Source: Azoarcus sp031555955 (lineage in GTDB: Bacteria > Pseudomonadota > Gammaproteobacteria > Burkholderiales > Rhodocyclaceae). Taken from it: a stretch of 64,000 bases of DNA. Below, in pieces: positions 37,862 through 46,670 of the stretch. The notes beneath the pieces are model-generated. The model saw only the letters and a program-made list of their open reading frames with translations, ran no database searches and was not told the origin of the DNA. The first letter of the stretch is position 1. Each line of letters starts with the position of its first letter. A program made the position numbers and the translations under genes. The stretch covers positions 85,588 through 149,587 of the forward strand of contig JAVBTY010000042.1 in NCBI GenBank assembly GCA_031555955.1, written 5' to 3'.

Positions 37862-38136
37862 GGGCGGAAAATGCTGTCTACATCGTTGCGGGGGGCAGTC
37901 TATACGAACGCAGGCAGAGTGTTTGAGACATCGTCCACTCTTCTGCCAATCCGGCAAGGTGAGATCCGCGAAGATATGGGCCCGGATATTCCGGGCAGGA
38001 GACGGTTTTTTCGTGAAAAGCCAGTCCGGCAGTGCTTCCTTGCCGCTGTTTCAGCGGATTTTTGCCTGCGAACGACAGCCTGCGGGGGGATGGATCCGTT
38101 TTTCCACGACGCTGGAAGGCGCCAGGAAGGGAGGGG

Positions 38137-38616
38137 TCAGCCTTTCCCGTTTCCGGTGGTTTTGATGTCGACGATGACGGCCGCGTCGAACTTGTTCCAG
38201 CTGATCATGATGACGAACGGGCGCGGGCGGATGAGCGGTTCAAGCTGCTCGGTGGAACCGGCCATGGTGACAGGGACGGAGATTTCCATTTTCTCGCCGA
38301 AATACTTGCGGGCATTGCCGGCAATGGTATTGGCGATTTCTCCCGCCGTGTCGAGCAGGTTGGCGTCATGCAGATGTGGTTCGCGGATGGAGAGCAGAAA
38401 TCTGGACAGCATCTGGCGCGGTGCGGAAAAATAGATGCAGCCGTGATAATCCCCGGAGACGTTGATCAGGCCGGTGAAATCGAACGCCGGGGGCAGCATT
38501 TCCCCGTTCGCAAGAAACGCAGCCTTGATACCCGCTTTTTCGCGGGTCATCATGGAAAAAAAGTTGCTGACTGCGTCAACGAAAACGCGGATTTCCTGCT
38601 CATTAATATCGGCCAT
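38137..38616 (-). CDS. cheX: CheX-like CheY phosphatase
   Basis: 159 aa. Conserved CheX/CheC/FliY catalytic signature with Glu93 and Asn96 in AGEIANTIAGNARKYF. CheX dephosphorylates CheY-P. It directly follows a single-domain response regulator gene (5 nt apart) and a CheA-like kinase, so it should shut off that pathway rather than flagellar chemotaxis, whose other genes are absent here. Confidence 0.85.
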   Translation of the reverse strand: MADINEQEIRVFVDAVSNFFSMMTREKAGIKAAFLANGEMLPPAFDFTGLINVSGDYHGCIYFSAPRQMLSRFLLSIREPHLHDANLLDTAGEIANTIAGNARKYFGEKMEISVPVTMAGSTEQLEPLIRPRPFVIMISWNKFDAAVIVDIKTTGNGKG

Positions 38617-38621
38617 GGGGG

Positions 38622-38987
38622 TCAGCTCACCAATTCATTAAATGCATCAACAAGTTGCTGGTCTGTAAACGGTTTGTAGAGAAAGCCTTTTGCACCTTTT
38701 TTAAGCGCGGCGATGGCTGTCGCCTTGTCGCTGAGGGCGGAAATAACCAGGATATTTACGTCGGGGTCCAGATCGACCATCCTGGAGGTGCATTCAACGC
38801 CATCCATGACGGGCATGGTCAGATCCATCGTGACGATGTCCGGCCTGCTCTGTTCAAACACAGCCAGGGCATCGGAGCCGTTTTTCGCCATGCCGACAAC
38901 GATCATCGCCGGAATCTGTTCATTGCTGAGCAGCCGGACAATCCGGTTCCTGATAATGATGGAGTCGTCGACAATCAGAACTCTCAT
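38622..38987 (-). CDS. Single-domain CheY-like response regulator
   Basis: 121 aa from ATG 38987 (an upstream frame extension has no family-like sequence). REC domain with Asp7/Asp8, phosphoacceptor Asp55 (TMDLTMPVMDG), Ser83 and Lys105 all present. It has no output domain, so it acts by protein contact. Located between a CheX phosphatase and a CheA-like kinase gene, both on the same strand. Confidence 0.9.
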   Translation of the reverse strand: MRVLIVDDSIIIRNRIVRLLSNEQIPAMIVVGMAKNGSDALAVFEQSRPDIVTMDLTMPVMDGVECTSRMVDLDPDVNILVISALSDKATAIAALKKGAKGFLYKPFTDQQLVDAFNELVS

Positions 38988-39036
38988 GGCTTTTTCCTGC
39001 TGTTCCGGGCCATTCTGGCGCAACATGCTCATATGT

Positions 39037-41154
39037 TCAGGTGGCGCTGAACTGGATGTGGAATTCGGTGAACTCATCCATGCGGCTAACCAGACGCAGG
39101 CGCCCGCGCAGTTCCGCTACCTTTGCGGCCACGATATCCAGACCGATACCATGCCCCGCATCCTTGCCGGCGGTCTGCGCTGTCGAGAATCCCGGCTCGA
39201 ACAGCTTCAGCAGCAGATCCTGCTCGTTCAGGCCTCTGGCGGTTTCTTCGTCGGCCAGCTGCTTGTGGACGAGGGAATCCCGGATCTGCTGCAGGGAAAC
39301 GCCACGGCCGTCGTCGCGGAAGATGAACCTGAACTCCCCGCCGCTGACAGGTTCGCATTGTAGCTGTATTGAGCCTTCCGCTGGCTTGTCATGGCGCTCC
39401 CGTTCATCGGGCGCTTCGATGCCGTGGGTAACCGCATTGCGCAGCAGCTGGACGGCGATATGTTCGATGCCATCCCGGACTGTGTGCGGCAGGTTGTCGA
39501 TAACGTCGAGATCCGCTTCCAGCCGTACCTGCTTCTGCTGGTCTGTAGCGATCCGCTCAGCCAGCGCCTGGAGGCTCTCGGTGAACTGGCGCGCCCGCCC
39601 GGGGGCGGATGTCTGCCGGACCTGCTCTGATGGCGTCAGGGTGCTGATGCGCTGGATCGAGGCAATCTGGTCGTAAAAACCGTCCAGCTGCACCGTGATG
39701 CGCACCATGTCGTCGCCGGACAGATCGCCGCGGTCGCGCATCGCGATCACTTCGCGTTCAAAGTTGTGAGCGTAGGTTTCGATCATGTCTATGCCGAGCG
39801 CTGCCGCTTCGCCCTTGATGCCGTGCACGCCGCGCAGCAGCTGGTTGATGATGTGGGTGCGGGCGCGCTCGGTATCGTCGTCGGACCCGAGCGCCGCATT
39901 GATGCCGTTCAGTGTTGTTTCCGCGTTCTCCAGGAAGTGGCGCAATGCCTGCATGTCGCTGTTCATCAGCTTGAGCAGTGCGTTGACTTCCTCGCTTGCC
40001 TGGGAACGGGCTTTTTCGAGCTCTCCGGCCAGATGCACCTGTTCGGTGACGTCCTGGACCGTTACCAGCAGATGCGATATACGCCCTTCGCTAAGCACGC
40101 GGTTGAAGTGGAATGAGAGATAGCGCTGGCGGTTCTGGCCGCGCGCGTCTTCAAAATTGACTTCCACCTGGTTCAGCGGATTGAGCGACAGGATCAGCGC
40201 TTCCTTGACCCTGTCGCCGAACAGCAGTTCGATGTAATCATGGGTTGCCGCGTGAACATCTTCCGGCACCAGTGCGCGTAAAACCGGCAGAAATTCGTCC
40301 CCTTCCCGGATGTCGCGCCGCAGGATTCCACCCAGCGATGCGGAATGCTGTGATCCAAAACGGCAGTCGGGGTCGAGCAGGAACAGGCCTTCCTTCACCG
40401 TCGACAGAATTTCGTCGGTTTCCTTGCGGGCCTGCTCCAGCTTCCGGTCGCCTTCGACCAGGTCGCGGATTGCCATGAAAACGGTGTAGATGAAGTTGAT
40501 CAGCGCAGCCACGATACCGAAGGCCTGGATCCAGCGCAGTGTCAGGGCTTTGTTGTCGGCGGTATTTTCCAGGTCGGAAGTCAGGTCGTTCATCAGCCCG
40601 AGCAGTTGCAGATTGTTCGCGCGCGCATATCTCGCAGCGTCGGCCAGCCGGGCATCGTCTGCATCGGGGGGCGTACTGGCGTCGATCAGCGGGCGCAGCG
40701 CCGCCTGGTAGGGTTTCCAGATTTCCTGCGCGCGGAGCACGATGCTTTGCCCGGACTCCGTTTCCACGCGTTTCAGCTCGGTCGGCTTGCCATCGCCCCC
40801 TGTTACCTGATCGCCGATGCGGAAGCCTTCGAGCGTGGTATCGAACATGGGGACGACGAGCTTCAGCTCGTCAAAGTCGCGTTGCCGCTGTGCGTCGTCG
40901 CTCTCCCCTTGCAGCGACAGCAGTACCTTGGTCATGCGCTGGGACAGCATCCGCTGTCGGCCCGCGAGGTTGATCGATACGGCGTAGTCCTTGATCTGAA
41001 AGGAGCTGTAGAAGTTGATGCCGAGAATGCTCATGTCGAACAACAGGAACAGGCCCACGGCAATGAAGATCGCCCGGTATTTCCTGAGCAGGCCTTGTTG
41101 TTGAGCGGTTGCGCCGGAGGAGTCCGGCATTCTTTCCTGCTTCGTTTTGGGCAT
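39037..41154 (-). CDS. CheA-like hybrid sensor kinase with PilJ/NarX-like periplasmic domain
   Basis: 705 aa. TM1 about 28-50, a PilJ-type sensor domain about 51-205 starting with the P-box-like INLAGRQRMLSQRM, TM2 about 209-229, PAS about 245-372, an Hpt-like helical region with the phosphoacceptor HGIKGEA (His444), and an HATPase domain (N box Asn573, G1 DDGRG, G2 GHGIGLD). It lacks the CheA P5 CheW-binding domain. The kinase likely phosphorylates the adjacent CheY-like protein. Its sensor domain resembles nitrate sensors, and nnrS is next, so a nitrogen-oxide signal is possible. Confidence 0.87.
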   Translation of the reverse strand: MPKTKQERMPDSSGATAQQQGLLRKYRAIFIAVGLFLLFDMSILGINFYSSFQIKDYAVSINLAGRQRMLSQRMTKVLLSLQGESDDAQRQRDFDELKLVVPMFDTTLEGFRIGDQVTGGDGKPTELKRVETESGQSIVLRAQEIWKPYQAALRPLIDASTPPDADDARLADAARYARANNLQLLGLMNDLTSDLENTADNKALTLRWIQAFGIVAALINFIYTVFMAIRDLVEGDRKLEQARKETDEILSTVKEGLFLLDPDCRFGSQHSASLGGILRRDIREGDEFLPVLRALVPEDVHAATHDYIELLFGDRVKEALILSLNPLNQVEVNFEDARGQNRQRYLSFHFNRVLSEGRISHLLVTVQDVTEQVHLAGELEKARSQASEEVNALLKLMNSDMQALRHFLENAETTLNGINAALGSDDDTERARTHIINQLLRGVHGIKGEAAALGIDMIETYAHNFEREVIAMRDRGDLSGDDMVRITVQLDGFYDQIASIQRISTLTPSEQVRQTSAPGRARQFTESLQALAERIATDQQKQVRLEADLDVIDNLPHTVRDGIEHIAVQLLRNAVTHGIEAPDERERHDKPAEGSIQLQCEPVSGGEFRFIFRDDGRGVSLQQIRDSLVHKQLADEETARGLNEQDLLLKLFEPGFSTAQTAGKDAGHGIGLDIVAAKVAELRGRLRLVSRMDEFTEFHIQFSAT

Positions 41155-41204
41155 GGGATCAATCTCCTGCGCAGGTGTGCGCCGATCGGGGCGTCGGAAG
41201 GGAT

Positions 41205-42392
41205 TCAGCCTTCACGTCCGTCAGCGCGGGCACGCAGTAAAAAAGGCGTATAACGCCACAGATAAAGCACAAAACCGGCACTCCATGCCGCTGCGGCAAA
41301 GTGGATGCCGCCTGCGGCCGCAACCGGGATTACGGTAACGGTCAGCACCCGCACAAATGCGGCCAGTTGCACCAGCACATAGGCAGTGGTTTCGATCCGT
41401 CCGGCGACCAGCATACGGCCGGTATGGCCAAGCGCCGTGCGGGTAATCATGCCGATGATGAGCCCCCCGGTCGCGCCGATGGTGAGTGCGTGAATGCCTG
41501 CCGAGGGCGGCAGGAGGCCCCACTGCGCCGCGGCGAGCAGAGCCAGACCGACCGGTATCCACAAATATGAGATGTGAAGAATCCACAGTAACGGAACCGC
41601 GCGGGTGGCCCACGGATTCCAGCCGCAGACGCGCACCAGTTGCAGCACGGCCGCCAGCAGCGCCAGCACGCCTGTCCATGCGGGGGCTCCGACGGCCCAT
41701 GACAGCAGCGCGGCCGCGGTCAGGGCCAGCGCGGCCCAGTCCAGCCGGGCGTTGCGCCACTGGCGGACGCCGCGCAGGCCGTTGAAAGTAAACATGGGCA
41801 CGACACGCCCGGCGATAACGGTTTCCAGCACCACAATCAGGGCCAGCGCACAGTGCAGCGGGGTGAGCGGGTCAAGGCTGATGGCGTCCGCCAGCGCAAG
41901 GTGGAAAACGAGATTGGCCAGCGCAAGAAGGCCCGGCAGCGCGCCGACAAAATAATTGCGCCAGTTGCCGGACTTGATCAGTACACGCAGCAGCAGCGCC
42001 GTTGCGACGGGCAGAAAGGCAAGATCGGCGATGGCGACCCACAGGCCGCTGCCCAGCGCCATGGCAAGGCGGCCAATGAGCCACAGGAAGGCCAGAAAGG
42101 CCAGCAGGCCGCCTTTGGGTGTGGGCAGCCCGGTCCAGTTTTGTCCGGCGGTGAAAAGAAAGCCGATGATGACCGCGGCGGTGAAGCCGAACAGCATTTC
42201 ATGGGCGTGCCATAGCATGCCTGGAATCGGCATGGTCAAGGCCCCGGCATAAACCGCAGCCCACAGCGGGATGGCCAGTGCGGCGAAAAACGCCGCGAGC
42301 AGATAAAGCGGACGGAATCCAAGTGCAAACAGCGCGAATCCGCCGGGAGGGGGGCTTTTTTTCGTCGGTTCTTGTAACGGAATCAGTGCCAT
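41205..42392 (-). CDS. nnrS: NnrS family heme-copper membrane protein
   Basis: 395 aa from ATG 42392; about 12 membrane spans. Sequence pattern WHAHEMLFGFTAAVIIGFLFTAGQNWTG with conserved histidines is typical of NnrS, which helps cells withstand NO in denitrifiers. An FNR/Dnr-like box lies 226 nt upstream. It is next to the heme d1 gene cluster on the same strand, consistent with expression during denitrification. Confidence 0.93.
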   Translation of the reverse strand: MALIPLQEPTKKSPPPGGFALFALGFRPLYLLAAFFAALAIPLWAAVYAGALTMPIPGMLWHAHEMLFGFTAAVIIGFLFTAGQNWTGLPTPKGGLLAFLAFLWLIGRLAMALGSGLWVAIADLAFLPVATALLLRVLIKSGNWRNYFVGALPGLLALANLVFHLALADAISLDPLTPLHCALALIVVLETVIAGRVVPMFTFNGLRGVRQWRNARLDWAALALTAAALLSWAVGAPAWTGVLALLAAVLQLVRVCGWNPWATRAVPLLWILHISYLWIPVGLALLAAAQWGLLPPSAGIHALTIGATGGLIIGMITRTALGHTGRMLVAGRIETTAYVLVQLAAFVRVLTVTVIPVAAAGGIHFAAAAWSAGFVLYLWRYTPFLLRARADGREG

Positions 42393-42617
42393 GGTGTCTT
42401 CTTGCGTACGGAAGCGGGCGGAGCTGCCGGACAAAATGTTGCGTATTCCCTGTGGCCGGTTTCCGGCCTGTGATACGGTCCGCGTTTGCCGGGCGCAGGC
42501 CGTTTCCGCGCACGCACCCGGCTTTGTCCGGAGATGCCGCCTGCCTGGTCAGGAAGAACCGGCTGCTCCGATGCCCGCGATCAGGTGCGATTGAAACAGT
42601 TTTCCTTTTTGCATGAA

Positions 42618-42631
42618 ATGACCAAAGTCAA
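42618..42631 (-). promoter_or_regulatory. FNR/Dnr-type box upstream of nnrS
   Basis: On the minus strand TTGACTTTGGTCAT matches the CRP/FNR consensus TTGAY-N4-RTCAA except for the last base. It lies between nirH and nnrS, about 226 nt before the nnrS ATG, which makes an NO- or oxygen-responsive promoter for nnrS likely. The -10 was not clear. Confidence 0.7.
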
Positions 42632-42660
42632 GCAGGCAGGACACGGATCGGGGGGATGTT

Positions 42661-43164
42661 TCAATTCTCTTTAATCCGTAATCCGGTTTTTTTCAGGATC
42701 GCGGTAGAAAAAAGGATATCGCGCTGGCGGCAGGCGCCGCGGAAGTTGCGCTCGATCAGGGCTGCGATTTCGGCGACCTGGGTGAGCGCCGCATCGCGCG
42801 ACGCGGCGTGGACCATGGCGAACAGGTTGAATGGCCAGTCCGGCGGACGGCGCGGCCGCCGGTAGCAGTGGGTGACGAAGGCAAGATTGCCGACAAGGCC
42901 GCCCACGGCGTCGACGGCCTTGTCGTCGATATCCCACACGCTCATGCCATTGGCGGTATAGCCCAGCGCATAATGGTTCGGCACCGCGCCAATGCGGCGG
43001 ATTTCACCGCGCGCCAGCATGGCTGCAAGGCAGGCGCGCACTTCACCTTCGCTGGCGTCCACCGCCTCTGCGATGGCGGCGTAAGGCTGCGCGACAAGGG
43101 GCAGCCCTGTCTGGGTGGCGAGAACGATGCGTCGCTCAAGGGAATCGGGGGGCGCCGCGCTCAT
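42661..43164 (-). CDS. nirH: Siroheme decarboxylase subunit NirH
   Basis: 167 aa, AsnC/Lrp-like fold: an N-terminal helix-turn-helix region (about 20-65) and the NirDLGH C-terminal domain with the motif CYRRPRRPPDWPFNLFAMVHA. NirD/L/G/H together decarboxylate siroheme to didecarboxysiroheme in heme d1 synthesis. It is the last gene of nirC-F-DL-G-H and overlaps nirG by 4 nt. The CYRR/PFN signature is the NirL/NirH type rather than NirD/NirG. Confidence 0.88.
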   Translation of the reverse strand: MSAAPPDSLERRIVLATQTGLPLVAQPYAAIAEAVDASEGEVRACLAAMLARGEIRRIGAVPNHYALGYTANGMSVWDIDDKAVDAVGGLVGNLAFVTHCYRRPRRPPDWPFNLFAMVHAASRDAALTQVAEIAALIERNFRGACRQRDILFSTAILKKTGLRIKEN

Positions 43165-43652
43165 TGTGTTTCTGCCTGTCCTGCCTTCAGTTTCATCCCG
43201 ATGAAGTACTCCTGCTCTTTCGGGAACAGCAGCACGTCAAGCCCCGTGGCTTCTTCAATGCGGTGGGCGGTGGCGGCGATTTCTCCGGGGGTGGCCGTGG
43301 CGAGCACGAACCACATGTTGAGCGGGTGCGTCCGCGCGTAGTTGTGCGCGACCTCGGGCAGGGCGTTGACCGCGCTGCACACGGCGTCCCAGCGTTCTGG
43401 CGGTACGGCCATGGCGGCGAGACAGAATGCGCCGCCAAGGCGTTCGATCTGGAACAGGGGGCCGAAGCGGGTCAGAACGCCTTCATCGAGCAGGCGCTGC
43501 AGGCGGAAGGTGACTTCCTCGCCGGAGATGCCGAAGCGGGCGCCAACGTCGGCATAAGGCTGTTCCGTGAGCGGAAATCCTTCCTGCAGCGTATCGATCA
43601 GGAGCAGGTCTGTTTCATCGGGCTGGCGCGCGGGTTTCGTCCGGACATTCAT
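43161..43652 (-). CDS. nirG: Siroheme decarboxylase subunit NirG
   Basis: 163 aa from ATG 43652, which overlaps the nirDL stop by 4 nt. AsnC-like helix-turn-helix at about 25-70 and the decarboxylase motif HNYARTHPLNMWFVLATA, matching the NirD/NirG type (R-x-H-x-x-N-W). It works in the siroheme decarboxylase complex of heme d1 biosynthesis. Neighbours on both sides encode the other subunits. Confidence 0.88.
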   Translation of the reverse strand: MNVRTKPARQPDETDLLLIDTLQEGFPLTEQPYADVGARFGISGEEVTFRLQRLLDEGVLTRFGPLFQIERLGGAFCLAAMAVPPERWDAVCSAVNALPEVAHNYARTHPLNMWFVLATATPGEIAATAHRIEEATGLDVLLFPKEQEYFIGMKLKAGQAETQ

Positions 43653-44677
43653 GCGCCGCTTCCCAGCCATCGTCCGCCGGTCTGCTTGAAGCGGCGGCGG
43701 CTGAACAGCATGGCATGCGGCCACAGGTCAAGGCCGAGGCGGGCGGAGATGGCGGCGTGGGCGGCCTGCACTTCGTCGCGTTCGCGGCCGTGGATCATGC
43801 AGAAAAGGTTGTAGGGCCATTGCGGCTGCGCGCGCCGCCGCCGGTAGCACAGCGTAACGGCCGGTTCGAGCGCGAGCCGCCGTCCGAGAAGATCGGCGAT
43901 GTCGTCGGGGATATCCCATACGCACATGGCATTGGCGTCGATGCCCAGTTCGTGATGGCGCACGATAACGCCAAAGCGCCGTATCAGCCCGTCGGCCAGC
44001 CAGCTTTCGATGAATCCGAGCGTGGCCGCTTCATTCAGGCTGGCGCGGCGGCCAAGGGCGGCAAAGGGCCTGGGTTCCAGCGGCAATCCGTCCTGCAGCT
44101 GGATTGCGAGCCGGTGTTCGATTTCCGGCAGGGCGCAGGCGGCTTCTCCGCCCGCATCGGAAGGCGGGCGCGGGGGCGCGGCTTCGCTGATGGGGGAGTC
44201 CGCCAGGCGACGGTGGCCGAGGTCGAAACCGAGGTCGATGTGGAAAACCTCTTCCATTGGCAATGCGATGGCGCTGCAGCCGGTGTCGTGCTCCAGCCGG
44301 GCGATGATGCTGTCGCGCCGGGCGGGCGTGGGCGCGGTCACGACGAACCAGAGATTGAACAGGTGTTCGCGTTCGTAAGTGTGGTTGACCGCGGGTTCCG
44401 CATTAATGAGCGCGGCGACCTCTTCCAGCCGCTGCGGCGGCACGGACATGGCCACAAGCGTGCCGGAGCCGAGCCGGGAAGAAAAAACGGCCCCGATGCG
44501 GCTGATGGCGCCCGCCGCGGCCCAGTCGCGGTAATGGGCGAGAACGTCCGCTTCCGCAAGGCCAACGTCAGCGCCGATCGCCGCGAACGGTTCCGGCACG
44601 AGCGGGAAATCGCGCTGGTAATCGTTGAGCAGCCGGAAGCGGGCGCGTTCGAGGGGCTCTTCGGTAGTGGGCAGCAT
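43649..44677 (-). CDS. nirDL: Fused siroheme decarboxylase NirD-NirL
   Basis: 342 aa comprising two AsnC-like modules. Module 1 (about 1-160) contains NHTYEREHLFNLWFVV, the NirD signature; module 2 (about 185-340) has LCYRRRRAQPQWPYNLFCMIHG, the NirL signature. Fused NirDL proteins are known in several denitrifiers, and the two halves form the active site together. It carries its own intermodule linker rich in Pro/Ser. Located after nirF with a 19-nt gap. Confidence 0.9.
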   Translation of the reverse strand: MLPTTEEPLERARFRLLNDYQRDFPLVPEPFAAIGADVGLAEADVLAHYRDWAAAGAISRIGAVFSSRLGSGTLVAMSVPPQRLEEVAALINAEPAVNHTYEREHLFNLWFVVTAPTPARRDSIIARLEHDTGCSAIALPMEEVFHIDLGFDLGHRRLADSPISEAAPPRPPSDAGGEAACALPEIEHRLAIQLQDGLPLEPRPFAALGRRASLNEAATLGFIESWLADGLIRRFGVIVRHHELGIDANAMCVWDIPDDIADLLGRRLALEPAVTLCYRRRRAQPQWPYNLFCMIHGRERDEVQAAHAAISARLGLDLWPHAMLFSRRRFKQTGGRWLGSGA

Positions 44678-44696
44678 GGGTATGAAGAGGTTATCG

Positions 44697-45887
44697 TCAG
44701 AAGCCTGTGCGGAAGGCCCGGCTGGTGAAGAAAATCCCGCTCGGATCGGCCGCGTCGAGCTCGGTCAGCAGCTTGCGGCTGCGGGTGTCGAAAATGCGCA
44801 CCTTGTCGTCGTCGCGCGCCGACAGCCATACCGCCTCGCCCTTGGGGGTGAACTCCATGTGCAGGATGGCGCGACCGGGTTGCAGGGTGTCCACGACCCG
44901 CATCGCCATGGTGTCGATAACCTGCACCTGGCCGTTGTCGGGGAAGGCGAAGTTGACCCAGATTTCGCGCCCGTCCGGACGGGCCATGACGAACACGGGC
45001 TGGCCTGCGACGGCGACGCGGCCGACTTCGCGCCAGTCGCGCGTATCCACCACGAGCACTTCGTGGCGGCCGATGGCGGGCAGCCATGCGCGTCCGCCCG
45101 CGACGGTCCAGCCGCGCAGGTGCGGCATCTTGTATACCGGCAGCGGCGCTTCGCCCTTGCCGTAGCCGTCGAGGATGCGGCGTACGCCCTGCTGCGGCTG
45201 CCACAGGTCGAGCAGCGCCAGGCCGTCTTCGCCAAACAGGCCAGCGATGTAGTAGCGCCCGTCGGGTGTAACCATGCCGTCGTAAGGCTGGCGGCCCGCC
45301 GGGTAGCGTTCGGTGCGCGGATGGGCTGGATCGGACAGGTCGGTAACGCGGATTTCGCCTGCATCGAACAGCGCGTAGGCGAAACGGTTTCCCGGCAGGT
45401 CGGCGAGACCGACGACCTTGGAGCGGCGGCCGTCGTCGCCATAGGAGGCGGGCACGTCGGCGAGCAGTTCGAGCGTGTCCGCATCGAAGGCCTTGATACC
45501 GCCCGGTTCGTAGTTCTGCGCCACGACGATGCGGCCATCCTGCGAGATGGCGCCGCCAATGGCGTTGCCCGCCTGTGCGACGCGGTGGGTGATGGCTGCG
45601 GTGAGCAGATCGACCCGGGTCAGTCCGCCGTCGCGCCCGAATACGTAGGCATAACGGCTGTCGCGTGAGAACACCACCGAGGCGTGGGAGAGATCGCCCA
45701 GCCCGCTGACCTGCGCCAGCGCTTTCCGGGCGGAGGTATCAACCACCTGTATCTGGCCGCTTGCGCGCTCAATGACAACGCCCAGATCCCCGGTGCCGCG
45801 CAGGGAAGGCGATGCGCAGCCGGTCACGGCGGCAGCCAGCACAACGGTGATGAGACGGGCGAACAGGGTAACGGCGCGGTTTTTCAT
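44697..45887 (-). CDS. nirF: Heme d1 biosynthesis protein NirF
   Basis: 396 aa with a lipoprotein-type signal (VTGCASPS, Cys near residue 24) and an eight-bladed beta-propeller related to the d1 domain of NirS; repeats such as VDTRDWREVGRV and VIDTMAMRVVDT mark the blades. NirF acts in the periplasm at a late step from siroheme-derived intermediates to d1. It overlaps nirC by 4 nt and is upstream of nirDL. Confidence 0.92.
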   Translation of the reverse strand: MKNRAVTLFARLITVVLAAAVTGCASPSLRGTGDLGVVIERASGQIQVVDTSARKALAQVSGLGDLSHASVVFSRDSRYAYVFGRDGGLTRVDLLTAAITHRVAQAGNAIGGAISQDGRIVVAQNYEPGGIKAFDADTLELLADVPASYGDDGRRSKVVGLADLPGNRFAYALFDAGEIRVTDLSDPAHPRTERYPAGRQPYDGMVTPDGRYYIAGLFGEDGLALLDLWQPQQGVRRILDGYGKGEAPLPVYKMPHLRGWTVAGGRAWLPAIGRHEVLVVDTRDWREVGRVAVAGQPVFVMARPDGREIWVNFAFPDNGQVQVIDTMAMRVVDTLQPGRAILHMEFTPKGEAVWLSARDDDKVRIFDTRSRKLLTELDAADPSGIFFTSRAFRTGF

Positions 45888-46240
45888 CGGCGGACATCCT
45901 TGTCTTCGGGAAAACCGGCGAGCAGCGAGCGCACAACCCAGTCTGCCTCGGATTCATTCATGAAACGGTTCCAGCCCGGCATGGCCGTTCCCGGCCGTCC
46001 GTTGAGAACAGTCGCCACCAGCGCCTCGACGGGTTTTCCGTCCAGCGCCGCTGGCAGCAGGGCCGGGCCGAGTCCTCCGGAAAGCTGCAGTCCGTGACAG
46101 GAACCACAGTCCTGGCGCACCAGACGGACCAGTTCGCGCTCACGCTCCGGGGCTGCCGCGCCGGATGCGGACGCATAGGCGGCGACAAGCGCTGCGCCGA
46201 CAAAAACGGCAACGTGAACGGCGAGGGGAGAAAATTTCAT
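45884..46240 (-). CDS. nirC: Cytochrome c, NirC
   Basis: 118 aa from ATG 46240 (GGAGG 6 nt upstream supports this over a longer 130-aa form). A signal peptide, then a single class I cytochrome c domain with the heme motif CGSCH and a Met ligand in TAMPGW. NirC donates electrons to NirS or participates in d1 maturation in Pseudomonas-type nir clusters. Being first in the operon, it lies 51 nt below a perfect FNR-type box. Confidence 0.9.
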   Translation of the reverse strand: MKFSPLAVHVAVFVGAALVAAYASASGAAAPERERELVRLVRQDCGSCHGLQLSGGLGPALLPAALDGKPVEALVATVLNGRPGTAMPGWNRFMNESEADWVVRSLLAGFPEDKDVRR

Positions 46241-46290
46241 TGCATGCCTCCTGCAGGCGTTGACTCTGCGGCGCATGGGGGGCTTCGTCT

Positions 46291-46304
46291 TTGACAGGGA
46301 TCAA
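46291..46304 (-). promoter_or_regulatory. FNR/Dnr box of the nirC-F-DL-G-H operon
   Basis: Read on the minus strand TTGATCCCTGTCAA is an exact match to TTGAY-N4-RTCAA. It lies 51 nt upstream of the nirC ATG, correct for activation by FNR, Dnr or NnrR-type regulators under low oxygen and NO. Confidence 0.85.
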
Positions 46305-46435
46305 TCAGGGGGCGGAGGGCGTCTGGGCGGACTGCCCATGCAGGGTGTTCCGGGTGGTGGAGCCCTGTTTTCCCTGGTGATCGGCGTATCGTTCCGGGGG
46401 CGGGATAATCCGGTTTTTGAGGGGGGGCAGAAAAA

Positions 46436-46465
46436 GAAAAAGCGCGACATGCATCGCGCTTTTTC
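46436..46465 (-). terminator. Terminator downstream of 6S RNA
   Basis: A 12-bp perfect stem GAAAAAGCGCGA / TCGCGCTTTTTC with a CATGCA loop; a T-rich tail follows on the minus strand. It lies just after the predicted 3' end of the 6S RNA gene. Confidence 0.85.
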
Positions 46466-46472
46466 TGTATGG

Positions 46473-46650
46473 CCCCCCGCCTGTGCCGCCTCCGCCGGGC
46501 ATCCTGAACCTGTGGTTCAGGGAGGTCGCTTTCCTTCCGCATCAGACTTGCCCGCAGGGGGCATGCCCACCAGCGGCGTCTCAGGTCCGCAACCAAGTCT
46601 CTCGACATTGGTTCAAGGAATCTACGACTTCGACGAACACTGCAGGGGAT
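46473..46650 (-). ncRNA. ssrS: 6S RNA
   Basis: About 178 nt directly after zapA on the same strand, the position known for 6S RNA in proteobacteria. Read on the minus strand it has the CCTGAACC-ACA-GGTTCAGG hairpin (E. coli CTTGAACC-AAGG-GTTCAAGG) and the central segment GGTGGGCATGCCCCC, like the E. coli GGTGAGCATGCTC region. The 5' end CCCCTGCAGTGTT pairs with the 3' GGCACAGGCGGGG, forming the closing stem. It binds RNA polymerase sigma-70 holoenzyme. The exact ends are estimated to within about 5 nt. Confidence 0.85.
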
Positions 46651-46670
46651 TGATCTTCGCGCCTCTGGCG

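Noticed and set aside
38041..38063. Plus-strand hairpin CCGCTG-TTT-CAGCGG with ATTTTT
   Set aside because: No plus-strand gene ends here; short 6-bp stem likely by chance.
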